From Aristolochia californica (taxonomy: Eukaryota > Streptophyta > Magnoliopsida > Piperales > Aristolochiaceae), in the NCBI GenBank assembly GCA_029961685.1, contig JARWKL010000006.1, positions 13,956,748 through 14,020,747 of the forward strand: a stretch of DNA of 64,000 nt, given 5' to 3'. The notes beneath the pieces were generated by a model. The model worked only from the letters and a program-made list of their open reading frames with translations. It was not told the DNA's origin and searched no databases. The position numbers and the translations under genes were made by a program. Below are positions 63,501-64,000 of this stretch, piece after piece (the first letter of the stretch is position 1; each line of letters begins with the position of its first letter).

Positions 63501-64000
63501 TTTTCCATTTTCGATGTTCAAATTTTTTTTTAGATCCAAACTTGAGTTTTCACTCTCCCATTTTTCTCGTAAACAAAAAAGATATAAGGCAAATAGATCG
63601 CAACAAAATAAAAACTTTAATAGTTCATATACGCAAAAAAATTTGAAAACTAAAATAAATGTATTTGAAGAAAATTATTTCACGTACTAAAAATGAACTC
63701 CAAGGTTTTGTTATCCATGTTAGGGAAATTCCACTAGTACAACCCCTAATAATTAGCTTGGTGGAATTTTATAGGAAAGGGACATCAAACAAATCATAAC
63801 ATGCTTTAAATGTGGTGGATATGCATGCGAGAAACATGTTGAGGATGCAAGTGGCCTAATGATGCCAAAAATTTCAAGGAGTAGAAAAAATCAGATTCTC
63901 AAGTGGGTGGATATTTACCAGAGCCAAACTACCCACTTTTTACCTATCTTTAAAAATCACAGATCCTTTTTGGAATTATCTCTCTCTGTATTTGTGTTTT
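54588..64000 (+). repeat. Satellite, heterogeneous right end
   Basis: About nineteen monomers of both classes and mosaics, with no long higher-order match noticed to the rest of the window. Rearranged units: a loss of about 80 bp at 57551, GTGGTACCAGAG near 59473 (7 bp lost), TTATCCACTAGTAC near 60765 (about 15 bp lost, as near 4720) and AGTGGACCAGAGCC near 61430. No other element is present. Confidence 0.75.
57540..57560 (+). repeat. Monomer with ~80-bp deletion
   Basis: GAGTAGAAAAAATAC joins the AAGGAGTAGAAAAAAT box directly to the ACTTTTTGGAATTATC block. Landmark spacing is 419 bp (57395 to 57814). The same monomer has also lost the GATGTTC before its T tract. Confidence 0.85.

Larger units (their letters stand above)
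18819..64000 (+). repeat. Satellite array, right segment (~497-bp monomer)
   Basis: The same satellite continues in the same orientation to the window edge without any other insertion. Monomers stay near 497 bp apart from the rearranged ones listed separately. No inversion was seen: reverse-strand frames are simply the antisense of the same segments. No gene is supported here. Confidence 0.97.

Noticed and set aside
1..64000. CRISPR-like array
   Set aside because: Unit length is ~497 bp with no unique spacers between short repeats; all parts of the unit repeat.
1..64000. Prokaryotic operon, phage or defence system
   Set aside because: No gene-dense region, no ribosome-binding-site pattern and no recognisable protein; the sequence is satellite from edge to edge.
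1..64000. Whole window as an assembly artefact
   Set aside because: Monomers differ by many substitutions and by unique indels, which a false tandem expansion would not create; only the near-identical pairs (1-3815 with 21804-25618, and the 1488-bp units) remain worth checking with long reads.

Overview
The window is almost entirely one tandem satellite DNA. A monomer of about 497 bp, roughly 70% A+T, is repeated head-to-tail on the same strand from base 1 to base 64000, about 127 copies by length. The array runs off both edges. The only sequence that is not satellite is a 757-bp insertion at 18062-18818. It has TG...CA ends (TGTTATGG / CCATAACA) and a 5-bp target duplication (CCTAA), which is the signature of a solo LTR from a retrotransposon. 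I see no supportable protein-coding gene, rRNA, tRNA, CRISPR array, operon or origin. The many 60-117 codon open frames are the same few stretches of monomer read again and again, often open in two frames at once. The window is eukaryotic heterochromatin, most probably from a flowering plant (satellite of this size, Copia-like TGTTA...TAACA LTR ends). Species and chromosomal position (pericentromeric, subtelomeric or knob) cannot be read from the sequence.

Monomer structure: each copy carries a very conserved core of nested inverted repeats. AAATTCCAC and GTGGAATTT flank a 26-nt loop holding CTAAT-A-ATTAG. A 13-bp A/T inverted repeat (TTCAAATTTTTTT / AAAAAAATTTGAA) flanks a spacer of about 104 bp. 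In one monomer class an 8-bp dyad AAGTGGGT/ACCCACTT is also present. Two linked variant classes recur: class A (catgTTGaggatg, GTGGGTGGATATTTACC) and class B (catgTAGaggatg, GTGGTTGGATATTTTACC), with mosaics between them.

Large-scale layout: variants recur in long ordered blocks. Bases 1-3815 recur almost unchanged at 21804-25618. Bases 7560-12490 recur at 30060-34970. Bases 27890-29570 recur at 49700-50890 with one monomer missing. A diagnostic rearranged monomer occurs at about 7.0, 28.0 and 49.8 kb. Together these suggest a super-unit of about 21-22 kb (roughly 44 monomers) present about three times, on which shorter higher-order repeats are superimposed. The clearest short one is a 1488-bp trimer repeated at 36563-40560, whose first two copies are nearly identical. 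Scattered monomers carry internal deletions or duplications (for example a 91-bp duplication at 47107-47288 and a 52-bp duplication at 54484-54587), and several of these act as fingerprints linking distant blocks.

How it works together: the picture is array turnover by unequal exchange and segmental amplification at monomer, multi-monomer and ~20-kb scales, plus one retrotransposon insertion that later lost its body. All identities and block limits were judged by eye; block edges are good to a few tens of bases at best.
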